Part shown: one piece after another, positions 1 through 6,154 of the stretch
How positions within the stretch are numbered: the stretch's first letter is position 1
Layout: every line of letters starts with the position of its first letter
Assembly: GCA_049656905.1 (NCBI GenBank)
Contig: JBASMO010000106.1
Coordinates: 1-8,756, forward strand
Source of the DNA: DTU018 sp003444615
Lineage (GTDB): Bacteria > Bacillota > Syntrophomonadia > Syntrophomonadales > Syntrophomonadaceae
Length of the DNA stretch: 8,756 bases
Reading direction: 5' to 3'
Program-made: the position numbers and the translations under genes
The notes under the pieces: generated by a model
What the model saw: the letters and a program-made list of their open reading frames with translations, nothing else
Told to the model about the DNA's origin: nothing
The model's database searches: none

Positions 1-2
1 GC

Positions 3-95
3 CCCATTGTTTTTCTCTATTTAGCCCTGATAATACCCATATACATATTAATGTCTGGATTTTATTGGATATATCATGAAAAGGCCATGTTCTAA
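3..95 (+). CDS. C-terminal tail of an unidentified membrane protein (partial)
   Basis: An open frame enters from the left edge and stops at TAA 93-95, giving about 30 residues. It starts with a strongly hydrophobic run (PIVFLYLALIIPIYILM) that would make one membrane helix, followed by a short polar end (SGFYWIYHEKAMF). The other two forward frames stop at 24 and 79 without such a pattern. A hairpin terminator overlaps its last codons, which fits a real gene end. Too little is visible to name a family, and it is separated from the operon that follows by two terminators. Confidence 0.5.
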   Translation, partial: PIVFLYLALIIPIYILMSGFYWIYHEKAMF

Positions 96-116
96 CTTAA
101 GAATCATGGCCTTTTT
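79..116 (+). terminator. Intrinsic terminator of the upstream gene
   Basis: AAAAGGCCATG (79-89) pairs perfectly with CATGGCCTTTT (105-115). The stem continues past one bulged T as TTCT (90-93) with AGAA (100-103), leaving a 6-nt loop, and ends in a T run (112-116). The stop codon of the upstream frame lies at the top of the hairpin. The flanking A and T runs mean it could also work for the opposite strand. Confidence 0.8.
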
Positions 117-129
117 CGACAGTCTGAGA

Positions 130-154
130 CCTTTCTGCAAAGAAAGGCCTTTTT
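130..154 (+). terminator. Second, tandem intrinsic terminator
   Basis: CCTTTCT (130-136) pairs with AGAAAGG (141-147) around a GCAA tetraloop of the stable GNRA type, followed by CC and a run of five T (150-154). It lies 14 bases after the first terminator, so upstream transcription should be well insulated from the operon starting at 487. Confidence 0.65.
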
Positions 155-214
155 AATTGCTGGTACACAAAGTCACTGAAAGTTCCTGCTAAAGGTATGG
201 GCACGGTTTAGGGG

Positions 215-241
215 TTGGTTCTTTGGATGAACTCATATAAT
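215..241 (+). promoter_or_regulatory. Possible sigma-A promoter ahead of the operon
   Basis: A perfect TATAAT (236-241) has a weak TTGGTT (215-220) upstream with a 15-bp spacer, which is short. The -10 box is bracketed by two copies of GGATGAACTC (225-234 and 245-254), which could be an operator. The site conflicts with reading 183-301 as one leader RNA, and both cannot hold in the same transcript. Confidence 0.3.
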
Positions 242-254
242 CCAGGATGAACTC
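225..254 (+). repeat. 10-bp direct repeat with 20-bp period around a TATAAT box
   Basis: GGATGAACTC occurs exactly at 225-234 and again at 245-254, starts 20 bp apart (about two helical turns), with TATAAT between the copies. As DNA this could be a dimer binding site over a promoter. As RNA, the AACTC of both copies can pair with the same AGGGGTT (210-216), so the two pairings exclude each other. The repeat is a direct observation; either role is inference. Confidence 0.5.
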
Positions 255-322
255 CTATTTTTCAACATACCTACTCATTTTTATTATGAATCTAGCAGGA
301 ATATCAATATTTTTATAGAATA

Positions 323-392
323 CCAACAAAAGCCAACATAGGTTAACTAGCACTAAAATTAATTAATAAAAACTAACATAAACCAACAAGAG
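323..392 (+). repeat. Seven consecutive 10-bp YYAA-type units upstream of the operon
   Basis: Reading from 323 in steps of ten, the units begin CCAACA, CCAACA, TTAACT, CTAAAA, TTAATA, CTAACA and CCAACA (starts 323, 333, 343, 353, 363, 373, 383). The outer units are best conserved and the middle ones are degenerate. The register does not continue at 313 or 393. A 10-bp step puts every unit on nearly the same DNA face, as in cooperative regulator sites or curved DNA. It lies 95 bp before the first start codon. No regulator gene is visible in the window. Confidence 0.5.
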
Positions 393-394
393 CT

Positions 395-425
395 TTGTTC
401 TTTAGAAAATTTAATCATCTACGAT
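395..425 (+). promoter_or_regulatory. Weak candidate promoter just downstream of the 10-bp repeats
   Basis: TTGTTC (395-400) and TACGAT (420-425) are separated by 19 bp. Both boxes are poor matches and the spacer is long, so it would probably need an activator. Its place directly after the phased repeat tract fits that, but the call rests on position more than on sequence. Confidence 0.2.
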
Positions 426-471
426 CTGCCCTACAAATGATTTGGCTATCTTTTTCTTTGAGCAGGACTAT

Positions 472-479
472 GGAAGGAG
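472..479 (+). promoter_or_regulatory. Ribosome binding site that sets the permease start at GTG 487
   Basis: GGAAGGAG (472-479) lies 7 nt before GTG 487. The in-frame TTG at 442 has no purine-rich site before it and would add 15 residues that precede the usual start of the family. Confidence 0.75.
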
Positions 480-486
480 ACTAATA

Positions 487-1536
487 GTGAAAACAGCACC
501 TCCAACAGGAATGGAGCTAGTAGAAACCCGGAAAGATACCAGCGGGAAGATTGTCATTTTATTATTGGTGCTGGTGCTTATTTTTATACTTTCCGTTGTA
601 CTGGGGCGATATCCTGTATCTCCGAGCGAATTACTACAAGCATTAATAGCACAGGTAGTGCCGTTGGAAGTCAATGTGAATAATACTGCAGAAACCGTGA
701 TATTTCAAATACGCTTGCCTCGTATTATAGCAGCTATATTAGTGGGGGCAGCATTGTCTGCAGCGGGAGCTGCCTACCAAGGAATGTTTAAGAACCCTTT
801 GGTATCCCCGGATATTCTGGGTGCTTCTGCTGGTGCCGGTTTTGGAGCAGCCTTAGGAATATTTTTCTCTTTTAGTATGGTGGGAATACAAGCAATGGCT
901 TTTGTAGGGGGAATATTAGCAGTCAGCTTAACTTATGCAGTTAGTATACGAATTCGGCACGACCCTATGCTAGCTTTAGTGTTGGCAGGCATTATGATTG
1001 GTTCATTATTTTCTGCTGCCATCTCGTGTATGAAATATATTGCTGACCCTTATGACAAACTTCCTGCCATAACTTTTTGGCTTATGGGAAGCTTAGCTTC
1101 AATTAGTCAACGTGATGTGTATGTAGTATTAGCTCCAATATTATTAGGGGGAATTCTGCTTTATCTGCTGCGGTGGCGTCTCAATGTTATGGCTATGGGA
1201 GAGGAAGAGGCACAGGTGCTGGGCATTAATACTGCCTTAATGAAAACGATAGTGATTGTGTGCTGTACTCTAATGACAGCAGCTGCAGTTTCTATAAGCG
1301 GCATGATTGGATGGGTAGGTTTGGTCACACCACACTTAGCTCGAATGATTGTCGGCCCTAATTACCAGGTATTGCTGCCAGCCTCAATTTTACTAGGTGG
1401 TGCCTATTTGTTATTAGTTGATAATCTAGCCCGCTTGTTAGCTACTATGGAGATTCCCTTAGGAATTCTAACAGCCCTTATAGGAGTACCGTTCTTTCTA
1501 TACTTATTATTAAACAGTGAATGGGGATGGAAATAA
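487..1536 (+). CDS. FecCD/BtuC-family ABC transporter permease for a metal chelate
   Basis: This is the membrane subunit of a type II ABC importer of the FecCD family, which moves siderophores, haem, cobamides or other metal complexes inward. With the GTG start it has 349 residues, normal for the family. A first hydrophobic helix lies at about residues 21-39. Family hallmarks are RLPR (76-79), GMFKNPLVSPDILG (99-112), the cytoplasmic coupling segment GEEEAQVLG (238-246) that docks on the ATPase, and GWVGLVTPHLAR (275-286). The hydrophobic pattern fits about ten membrane helices. It is the first gene of the operon; the ATPase starts 17 bp after its stop. A single permease gene is expected because these proteins form homodimers. 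The family is certain; the substrate is not readable. Confidence 0.93.
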   Translation: MKTAPPTGMELVETRKDTSGKIVILLLVLVLIFILSVVLGRYPVSPSELLQALIAQVVPLEVNVNNTAETVIFQIRLPRIIAAILVGAALSAAGAAYQGMFKNPLVSPDILGASAGAGFGAALGIFFSFSMVGIQAMAFVGGILAVSLTYAVSIRIRHDPMLALVLAGIMIGSLFSAAISCMKYIADPYDKLPAITFWLMGSLASISQRDVYVVLAPILLGGILLYLLRWRLNVMAMGEEEAQVLGINTALMKTIVIVCCTLMTAAAVSISGMIGWVGLVTPHLARMIVGPNYQVLLPASILLGGAYLLLVDNLARLLATMEIPLGILTALIGVPFFLYLLLNSEWGWK

Positions 1537-1541
1537 ACTAT

Positions 1542-1546
1542 GGAGG
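1542..1546 (+). promoter_or_regulatory. Ribosome binding site that sets the ATPase start at ATG 1554
   Basis: GGAGG (1542-1546) is 7 nt before ATG 1554. The in-frame ATG codons at 1521 and 1527 lie inside the permease gene without such a site and would add residues ahead of the conserved LELRNLSCGYG beginning. Confidence 0.75.
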
Positions 1547-1553
1547 TCTGGAA

Positions 1554-2390
1554 ATGAGACTAGAGCTTAGAAACTTAAGCTGCGGGTATGGGCCACGCCG
1601 CGTAATTGATAATATTTCTCTGACGATAAACCCGGGGGCAGTAGTTGGCTTATTAGGAGCAAATGGTTGTGGGAAAACCACCCTCATAAAAACTATTCTG
1701 GGCTTGCTGCCTGTACACGGAGGGGAGGTGCTCTTAGATGGAAAAAACATAAAGAATTGGTCCCCTGCTCAGATTGCAAGAGTTATGGGTTATATTCCCC
1801 AGATGCATACGCCACCTTTTCCTTTTCAGGTACTGGATGTGGTGCTGATGGGACGGACAGCTCATATTAAACCTTTTGCGTCACCGGCCCAAAAAGATAT
1901 TAAGATTGCCGAAAAAGCTTTAGAAATACTGAATATCTCTCATTTGCGCAGCCGTATATATACCGAAATAAGCGGCGGAGAGAGACAGCTAGTTCTGATT
2001 GCTCGAGCTCTAGCGCAGGAACCTAAGGTTTTGATCATGGACGAGCCTACTGCGAGTCTGGATTTCGGTAATCAAATTAAGGTTTTAAGTCAAGTAAACC
2101 AGTTGGCTAAATTAAATATGGCGGTCTTAATGTCCTGTCATTTTCCGGAACATGCTTTTATCTACTCTAGCCGGGTTGTGCTCTTAAATGAGGGAAAAAT
2201 CCTGTATAGCGGAATTCCAGGTGAGTCAATAACTTCAGAAAGATTAAAAACCCTATATGGGGTAGATGTTGATATTGTAACAGTTAAAAACCGAAGGGGC
2301 CATAACTTCCAAGTTTGCATACCTTCTAGGGGGCCTGTTGAGCCGGATGAAAACTTTGTGGAAAGTGAGAAAGAATACGCCCTGGCCTGA
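1554..2390 (+). CDS. FepC/BtuD-family ABC transporter ATPase
   Basis: This is the cytoplasmic ATPase that drives the permease encoded just upstream. It has 278 residues and all catalytic motifs: Walker A GANGCGKT (35-42), Q-loop Gln83 in YIPQ, signature SGGERQ (140-145), Walker B LIMDEP (160-165) with catalytic Glu164, D-loop SLD (168-170) and switch His196. The order and the sequence after the Q-loop are typical of the iron-complex/cobalamin importer group. About 40 residues at the C-terminus after VKNRRGHNFQ are variable and acidic, ending KEYALA. The gap to the radical SAM gene is 32 bp, so co-transcription is likely. It should be fully active; the transported compound remains unknown. Confidence 0.93.
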   Translation: MRLELRNLSCGYGPRRVIDNISLTINPGAVVGLLGANGCGKTTLIKTILGLLPVHGGEVLLDGKNIKNWSPAQIARVMGYIPQMHTPPFPFQVLDVVLMGRTAHIKPFASPAQKDIKIAEKALEILNISHLRSRIYTEISGGERQLVLIARALAQEPKVLIMDEPTASLDFGNQIKVLSQVNQLAKLNMAVLMSCHFPEHAFIYSSRVVLLNEGKILYSGIPGESITSERLKTLYGVDVDIVTVKNRRGHNFQVCIPSRGPVEPDENFVESEKEYALA

Positions 2391-2422
2391 AATTTTTTTA
2401 CATTATTAGAGAGGGGGATTAC

Positions 2423-3421
2423 TTGTTCTCTAAACTACTACAAACTGCACTAAACGAAGGCATAAATAAAAAAATAGCCCTGCAAATACTACAGGAATCA
2501 TATTCTCCACAAAATGCCCTACAATTATTTGCTGCAGCTAACAGCGTCCGAGATAAAAACCTGGGTAAAGAATTATATTTTACAGCCAGTATAGGAGGAA
2601 TACTGCCGTGCAAAATTGTTCCCCGTTGTCGCTATTGTTTTTATTCTGTTGCTGAACCTTTTCCTTTGCCGGATATGCTAGCATGTGTAAAAAAAATTGA
2701 GGAATTAGGAGTTAAACAAGTTAATTTAGGCGGTGGATCGTGTTTAGACGGTTATGATGAAGAAATTTTATCAATGGTACGAGCTATCCGTAATATTTCA
2801 AATTTAGTTATCGAAATAAATTTGGGACCCTCATTGTCTGTCGAAACAATAAAGTCATTAAAAGCGTTGCAGGTCTTTAGTATTACTAGTTCACTCGAAA
2901 CTATTAATGAGGAGCTTTTCAGACAGGCTAAGCCGGGAGATAGCCTGGAAAAGCGTAAGTCAATACTGGAAACCTGTGAAGAAGAAGGTATTCCTATCCG
3001 CAGCATGATGATGATTGGCTTAGGAGAAAACTATGCTGATCGTATCGAACATCTTTTTTACATGAAACAGTTCAAAAATCTCTATCATTTAAGATTTTGC
3101 AGGTTTAAGCCCTTTCCGCGTACGGTTATGCGTAATAGACCCCGTTCATCTCCTTGGGAATTAGCTCGTACTATTGCCGTAGCCCGTTTGATAATGCCTA
3201 AAGTTAACTTAGGCCTAGGGGTGGGCAACCATATTGATGATATACCTTTATGGTATGCGGCTGGAGGAGGTAATCAGGTTTTGGGCATTATGGTAACTCG
3301 AAGGAACGAAAACAACTCGTTTGAGGGAGAAGTTTCTGAAGTCAGTAGGGCATTTATACATAACCAAATGCCCATTATTAGTCACTATTTAGGTGGTATG
3401 GGGATAAGTATCAATTTGTAA
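2423..3421 (+). CDS. Radical SAM enzyme, biotin-synthase/HmdB-like, CX5CX2C cluster motif
   Basis: The 332-residue protein is a radical SAM enzyme of the BioB/HydE/HmdB-like type. Cys63, Cys69 and Cys72 (CKIVPRCRYC) form a CX5CX2C motif in place of the common CX3CX2C; this spacing is known from HmdB of the [Fe]-hydrogenase cofactor pathway. GGGS (103-106) matches the SAM amino-group site. The next segments (IEINLGPS; ITSSLETINEELF; IRSMMMIGLGE) follow the biotin-synthase barrel, and the C-terminal region with LGLGVGNHIDD resembles the BATS part. The start is TTG 2423, 5 nt after AGAGAGGGGG. The gene sits between the ATPase and binding-protein genes of one importer, so its product probably makes or alters the transported ligand or a related cofactor. 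The reaction is not known. The HmdB likeness rests on the motif and general barrel, not on a search. Confidence 0.85.
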   Translation: MFSKLLQTALNEGINKKIALQILQESYSPQNALQLFAAANSVRDKNLGKELYFTASIGGILPCKIVPRCRYCFYSVAEPFPLPDMLACVKKIEELGVKQVNLGGGSCLDGYDEEILSMVRAIRNISNLVIEINLGPSLSVETIKSLKALQVFSITSSLETINEELFRQAKPGDSLEKRKSILETCEEEGIPIRSMMMIGLGENYADRIEHLFYMKQFKNLYHLRFCRFKPFPRTVMRNRPRSSPWELARTIAVARLIMPKVNLGLGVGNHIDDIPLWYAAGGGNQVLGIMVTRRNENNSFEGEVSEVSRAFIHNQMPIISHYLGGMGISINL

Positions 3422-3464
3422 AATCCCAAGAATTCATATTTGTTCAAAGGGGAGGAAATGAAAG

Positions 3465-4547
3465 ATGGAAAAATCGAAAAAAATCGTAAGCTTATTTGTA
3501 ATAGTGGTGTTAATGTTAAGCTTGACGGGTTGTGGCAGCCAACAGCCGCAAGTAAAAACAGGCGAACCGGAATTACATAATATCACCGATATGGCGGGGA
3601 GAGAAGTTGTAGTCCCAAAAGAAATTAACAAGGTATTTTGCGTAAGTCCGGTAGGTACTATTTTCGTATATACCTTAAATCCAGATTTACTAGTAGGCTG
3701 GAATTATGAATTAAATTCAGCAGAAAAGAAATACATTTTGCCTCAATATCATAGCTTGCCTAATTTAGGAGGGTGGTATGCCAAGGCTACCTGTAATATT
3801 GAAGAGCTCCTTAAGGTTAACCCGGATGCCATCTTTAGTGTGGGGTATTTAGATGTGGAACAGGCTAATGAAATCCAACAACAAACGGGCATTCCTGTTG
3901 TAATGATCGACGCAGATAATTTTACTACCTTAGATAAAGCCTATGAGTTCGCGGGCAAATTGTTAAATCTAGAAGATCGGGCTAATGAGTTAGGTACATA
4001 TTGCCGGGAGACAGTCAATGATATCCAGGCTAAAGCAGCAACTATTCCTGAAGATCAAAAAGTAAGGGTGTATTATGCTGAAGGTGCCAGTGGCTTGGAA
4101 ACAGACCCTAAGGGATCCCGCCATGTGGAAACACTTGATATTGTTGGCGGGCTGAACGTTGCAGAAGTTGAATTGAAAGGCGGTATGGGTATGACCCCCG
4201 TGTCCTTAGAACAAGTTATTGCTTGGAATCCCGAAGCTATTTTAAGTTGGAACGATGCTCAGGGCGGATATTATAGCAAAATCCTAACCGATCCTAAATG
4301 GGCAAGTATTGCAGCAGTAAACAATGAAAGGGTCTATGCTGTGCCCAGCGGTCCATTTAACTGGTTTGATCGTCCCCCATCAGTTAATAGAATAATTGGA
4401 CTTAAGTGGTTAGGCAATCTTCTATATCCCGAAATATATCAGTATGACATAGCTAAAGAGGCTAAAGAGTTTTATAAAAAATTCTATCATTATGATCTTA
4501 CCGAAGAAGAATTGAATTCTTTATTAAAAAATGCGGGCGGTTTATGA
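3465..4547 (+). CDS. Metal-chelate ABC transporter substrate-binding lipoprotein
   Basis: This is the extracellular binding protein of the importer, family PF01497 (periplasmic binding protein; siderophores, haem, cobamides). Of 360 residues, the first 22 are a lipoprotein signal peptide: basic MEKSKK, a hydrophobic core, then the lipobox LTGC with Cys23 as lipid anchor. The mature protein opens with ITDMAGREVVVP (40-51), the usual first strand of the family, and later holds the typical segments IEELLKVNPDAIFSV and VSLEQVIAWNPEAILSW. The start is ATG 3465, 9 nt after AAGGGGAGG; an upstream ATG at 3458 is out of frame. The gene follows the radical SAM gene by 43 bp. An anchored lipoprotein fits a Gram-positive cell. 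Its ligand cannot be predicted. Confidence 0.92.
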   Translation: MEKSKKIVSLFVIVVLMLSLTGCGSQQPQVKTGEPELHNITDMAGREVVVPKEINKVFCVSPVGTIFVYTLNPDLLVGWNYELNSAEKKYILPQYHSLPNLGGWYAKATCNIEELLKVNPDAIFSVGYLDVEQANEIQQQTGIPVVMIDADNFTTLDKAYEFAGKLLNLEDRANELGTYCRETVNDIQAKAATIPEDQKVRVYYAEGASGLETDPKGSRHVETLDIVGGLNVAEVELKGGMGMTPVSLEQVIAWNPEAILSWNDAQGGYYSKILTDPKWASIAAVNNERVYAVPSGPFNWFDRPPSVNRIIGLKWLGNLLYPEIYQYDIAKEAKEFYKKFYHYDLTEEELNSLLKNAGGL

Positions 4548-4553
4548 TAAACC
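4539..4553 (+). other. Short hairpin over the binding-protein stop codon
   Basis: GGTTTA (4539-4544) pairs with TAAACC (4548-4553), and the three-base loop is the stop codon TGA itself. There is no T run after it, so it is not a terminator. It opens the longest gap of the operon (77 bp) and might affect mRNA processing or be chance. Confidence 0.3.
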
Positions 4554-4624
4554 AGGCACCAACAAAACTAAATCTGCTTCACCTTTTGCAATGAAAAAAT
4601 AAATCCGAAGAGGAGGCAAATATA

Positions 4625-5212
4625 TTGAAAAATAACGATCAATTAGTGAGTAAAACTATACCCTTAAAAAGCTCTTTTGAGGAAGACCTGAAAAAAGCTC
4701 ATGATTTTCATGGTCATATATGTACAGGTATTATACTTGGCACTAAAATTGCTAGAATCGGTCTAAGCCATTTAGGCATCGAAGATCCTAAGAAGAACAG
4801 AGATTTTATCGTTTTTGTAGAGGCCGATCGTTGTATTGCTGATGCAGTGTCCTCAGTTACTGGATGCACTCTCGGTAAAAGACGATTAAAGTGGTTGGAC
4901 TATGGTAAGCTAGCAGCTACTTTTGTGGACATGAACAGCCAAAAAGGAGTTAGAATAGTATCCGCTTCTAGCCAACAGCCACCCGACGACATGGACCCGG
5001 TGACTTTTTGGAGCTCTGTCCCGGATGAGGAACTGTTCAGAATTGAAGAGGTAACTGTAATGCTTAAGCAGGAAGACCTCCCCGGCCGGCCTTCACGCAA
5101 AGTTAAATGTGTTAATTGTGGCGAATCAATTATGGATGGCAGGGAATCACTGGTAGAGGACAAAATTCTGTGTAAAGCTTGTGCCAATGGGGCCTATTAT
5201 ATAAAGAATTAA
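4625..5212 (+). CDS. FmdE-family protein with C-terminal zinc ribbon
   Basis: The 195-residue protein belongs to the FmdE family (PF02663), named for a protein encoded with the molybdenum formylmethanofuran dehydrogenase but widespread in bacteria lacking that enzyme. The N-terminal domain has the signature DFHGHICTG (27-35) with His29, His31 and Cys33 as likely metal ligands. It continues with EADRCIADAV (66-75) and TGCTLGKRRL (79-88) with Cys70 and Cys81. The usual CPG of the signature is CTG here. A C-terminal zinc ribbon has Cys162/Cys165 and Cys183/Cys186. The start is TTG 4625, 8 nt after AGGAGG (4611-4616). It is probably cytoplasmic, with no signal or membrane segment. Co-location with a metal-chelate importer suggests a role in metal handling or sensing; its molecular function is unproven. 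Confidence 0.88.
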   Translation: MKNNDQLVSKTIPLKSSFEEDLKKAHDFHGHICTGIILGTKIARIGLSHLGIEDPKKNRDFIVFVEADRCIADAVSSVTGCTLGKRRLKWLDYGKLAATFVDMNSQKGVRIVSASSQQPPDDMDPVTFWSSVPDEELFRIEEVTVMLKQEDLPGRPSRKVKCVNCGESIMDGRESLVEDKILCKACANGAYYIKN

Positions 5213-5230
5213 AGAAAGAAGTGATTTGGG

Positions 5231-6007
5231 GTGTGGGATATTTATGATGATTTAATAGATTCTATTCCTGATAACTTGACCGTACAAGACTGTATGTTAG
5301 GTTTGCATTGGACTTTAGTTAAATCAGATTTCGGTACGGGTATGGCTATGACAGTAAAGGGCGGTCGGGAAACTAGTAACGAGTACAGAGAACTTGTTGG
5401 TATGCCATTAAAAAATTTAGCTGGATGGGTGAAATCTTGGAACTGGCCAGAGGCTTCTTTAGGAATGGCAGCGATTAATTCTGCTCTTAATACTGCCCAT
5501 CAAGTAAGTGCCCTTACTAACCAAGCTTTTCAAACAACTCAAGATCCTGAGAAAGGAAACGCTTTTTCCACTTTTTTGCCCTATATAAAAGACAAAAAGG
5601 TAGCAGTGATCGGGCACTTTCCCAATCTGAATAGATTACAGGAATTCTGCCAGCTTTCTATCCTGGAAAGAGTACCCCAAAAAGACGATTATCCTGATCC
5701 AGCCTGCGAATATTTATTGCCTGAAGAAGAAGTGGTATTTATTACCGGCACTGCCCTTATCAATAAGACTATGCCCAGGCTGCTAACCTTAGCAAATAAT
5801 TCCCATATTATTCTAGTAGGGCCTAGTGTTCCCATATCTCCAGTGCTTTTTAATTACGGTGTAAATGTGATCTCCAGCACCGTAGTTTTAAATGAAGAAC
5901 TAGTATGGAGGGCTGTTAAGCAGGGAGGGACAATGAAAGCATTCATATCGGGTTCGCAAATGATAAACATAAGAAAGCAAAGGGACGGCAGACTGTGTAC
6001 AATTTAG
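5231..6007 (+). CDS. DUF4213/DUF364 putative heavy-metal chelation protein
   Basis: The 258-residue protein fits the DUF364 family (PF04016) with its N-terminal DUF4213 part. The known Desulfitobacterium structure of this family has an enolase-like N-terminal fold and a Rossmann-like C-terminal fold forming one cleft, proposed to bind heavy metals. Recognisable segments here are the N-terminal VQDCMLGLHWTLV, the middle EASLGMAAINSALN, ITGTALINKT (171-180) and GPSVPISPVLFNYGV (197-211), followed by ISSTVVLNEE. The start is GTG 5231 after AAGAAGTGA (5217-5225), 18 bp past the FmdE gene, so the two are tightly coupled. It is the last gene before a terminator. It is soluble and probably cytoplasmic. 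Metal or metal-complex binding is a family-level proposal, and no activity has been shown that I know of. Confidence 0.85.
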   Translation: MWDIYDDLIDSIPDNLTVQDCMLGLHWTLVKSDFGTGMAMTVKGGRETSNEYRELVGMPLKNLAGWVKSWNWPEASLGMAAINSALNTAHQVSALTNQAFQTTQDPEKGNAFSTFLPYIKDKKVAVIGHFPNLNRLQEFCQLSILERVPQKDDYPDPACEYLLPEEEVVFITGTALINKTMPRLLTLANNSHIILVGPSVPISPVLFNYGVNVISSTVVLNEELVWRAVKQGGTMKAFISGSQMINIRKQRDGRLCTI

Positions 6008-6040
6008 TCCATAGAAAACGAAATGAACCTTGTTTTAAGA

Positions 6041-6062
6041 GCCCCGGCATTCCGGGGTCTTT
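6041..6062 (+). terminator. Intrinsic terminator closing the metal-chelate operon
   Basis: GCCCCGG (6041-6047) pairs with CCGGGGT (6052-6058), the last pair being G-U, around the loop CATT, followed by CTTT (6059-6062). It lies 33 bp after the last stop codon. The T tract is short, so it may be leaky. Confidence 0.65.
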
Positions 6063-6154
6063 ATGCTTCAGCCATTGCTTTTATAGCTTCTCAATGGCGT
6101 GCTTGAAATCAATTGCTCCCCTGTTCTTTCGCTCCTTTTTTGATATATACTTTC

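Larger units (their letters stand above)
183..301 (+). other. Nested inverted repeats: candidate structured leader RNA
   Basis: Four helices nest inside one another. P1 is TTCCTGCTA (183-191) with TAGCAGGAA (293-301), perfect. P2 is AGGTATG (193-199) with CATACCT (266-272), perfect, and is separated from P1 by one base on the 5' side. P3 is TAGGGGTT (209-216) with AACTCCTA (250-257), containing one G-U pair. P4 is TGGAT (224-228) with ATCCA (240-244). Colinear nesting of this kind suggests a folded RNA or a palindromic element. I looked for hallmarks of the cobalamin, THF, SAM and M-box riboswitches and did not find them. No clear expression platform (terminator or sequestered ribosome site) follows, and the start codon is 185 bases further on. 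If the TATAAT inside it (236-241) is a real promoter, the fold would not be transcribed whole. Confidence 0.4.

Noticed and set aside
323..392. CRISPR array
   Set aside because: Units are only 10 bp, contiguous and without spacers, and no cas gene is present.
155..441. Cobalamin riboswitch, expected for a BtuCDF-like importer
   Set aside because: The conserved GCCACTG core and the B12-box pattern are absent; the structure seen at 183-301 does not match that class.
442..486. TTG 442 as start of the permease gene
   Set aside because: No ribosome site precedes it, while GGAAGGAG stands 7 nt before GTG 487 in the same frame, and the shorter protein has the normal family beginning.
468..674. Reverse-strand open frame inside the permease gene, and similar ones at 1538-1750, 2752-3006, 4900-5187 and 7494-7733
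   Set aside because: They lie wholly or largely opposite well-supported genes, have no recognisable domains or good ribosome sites, and are composition shadows.
6113..6154. The first 14 residues of the frame as part of IstB
   Set aside because: They do not resemble the IstB N-terminus, have no ribosome site, and precede the point where homology begins abruptly at the old Walker A lysine.
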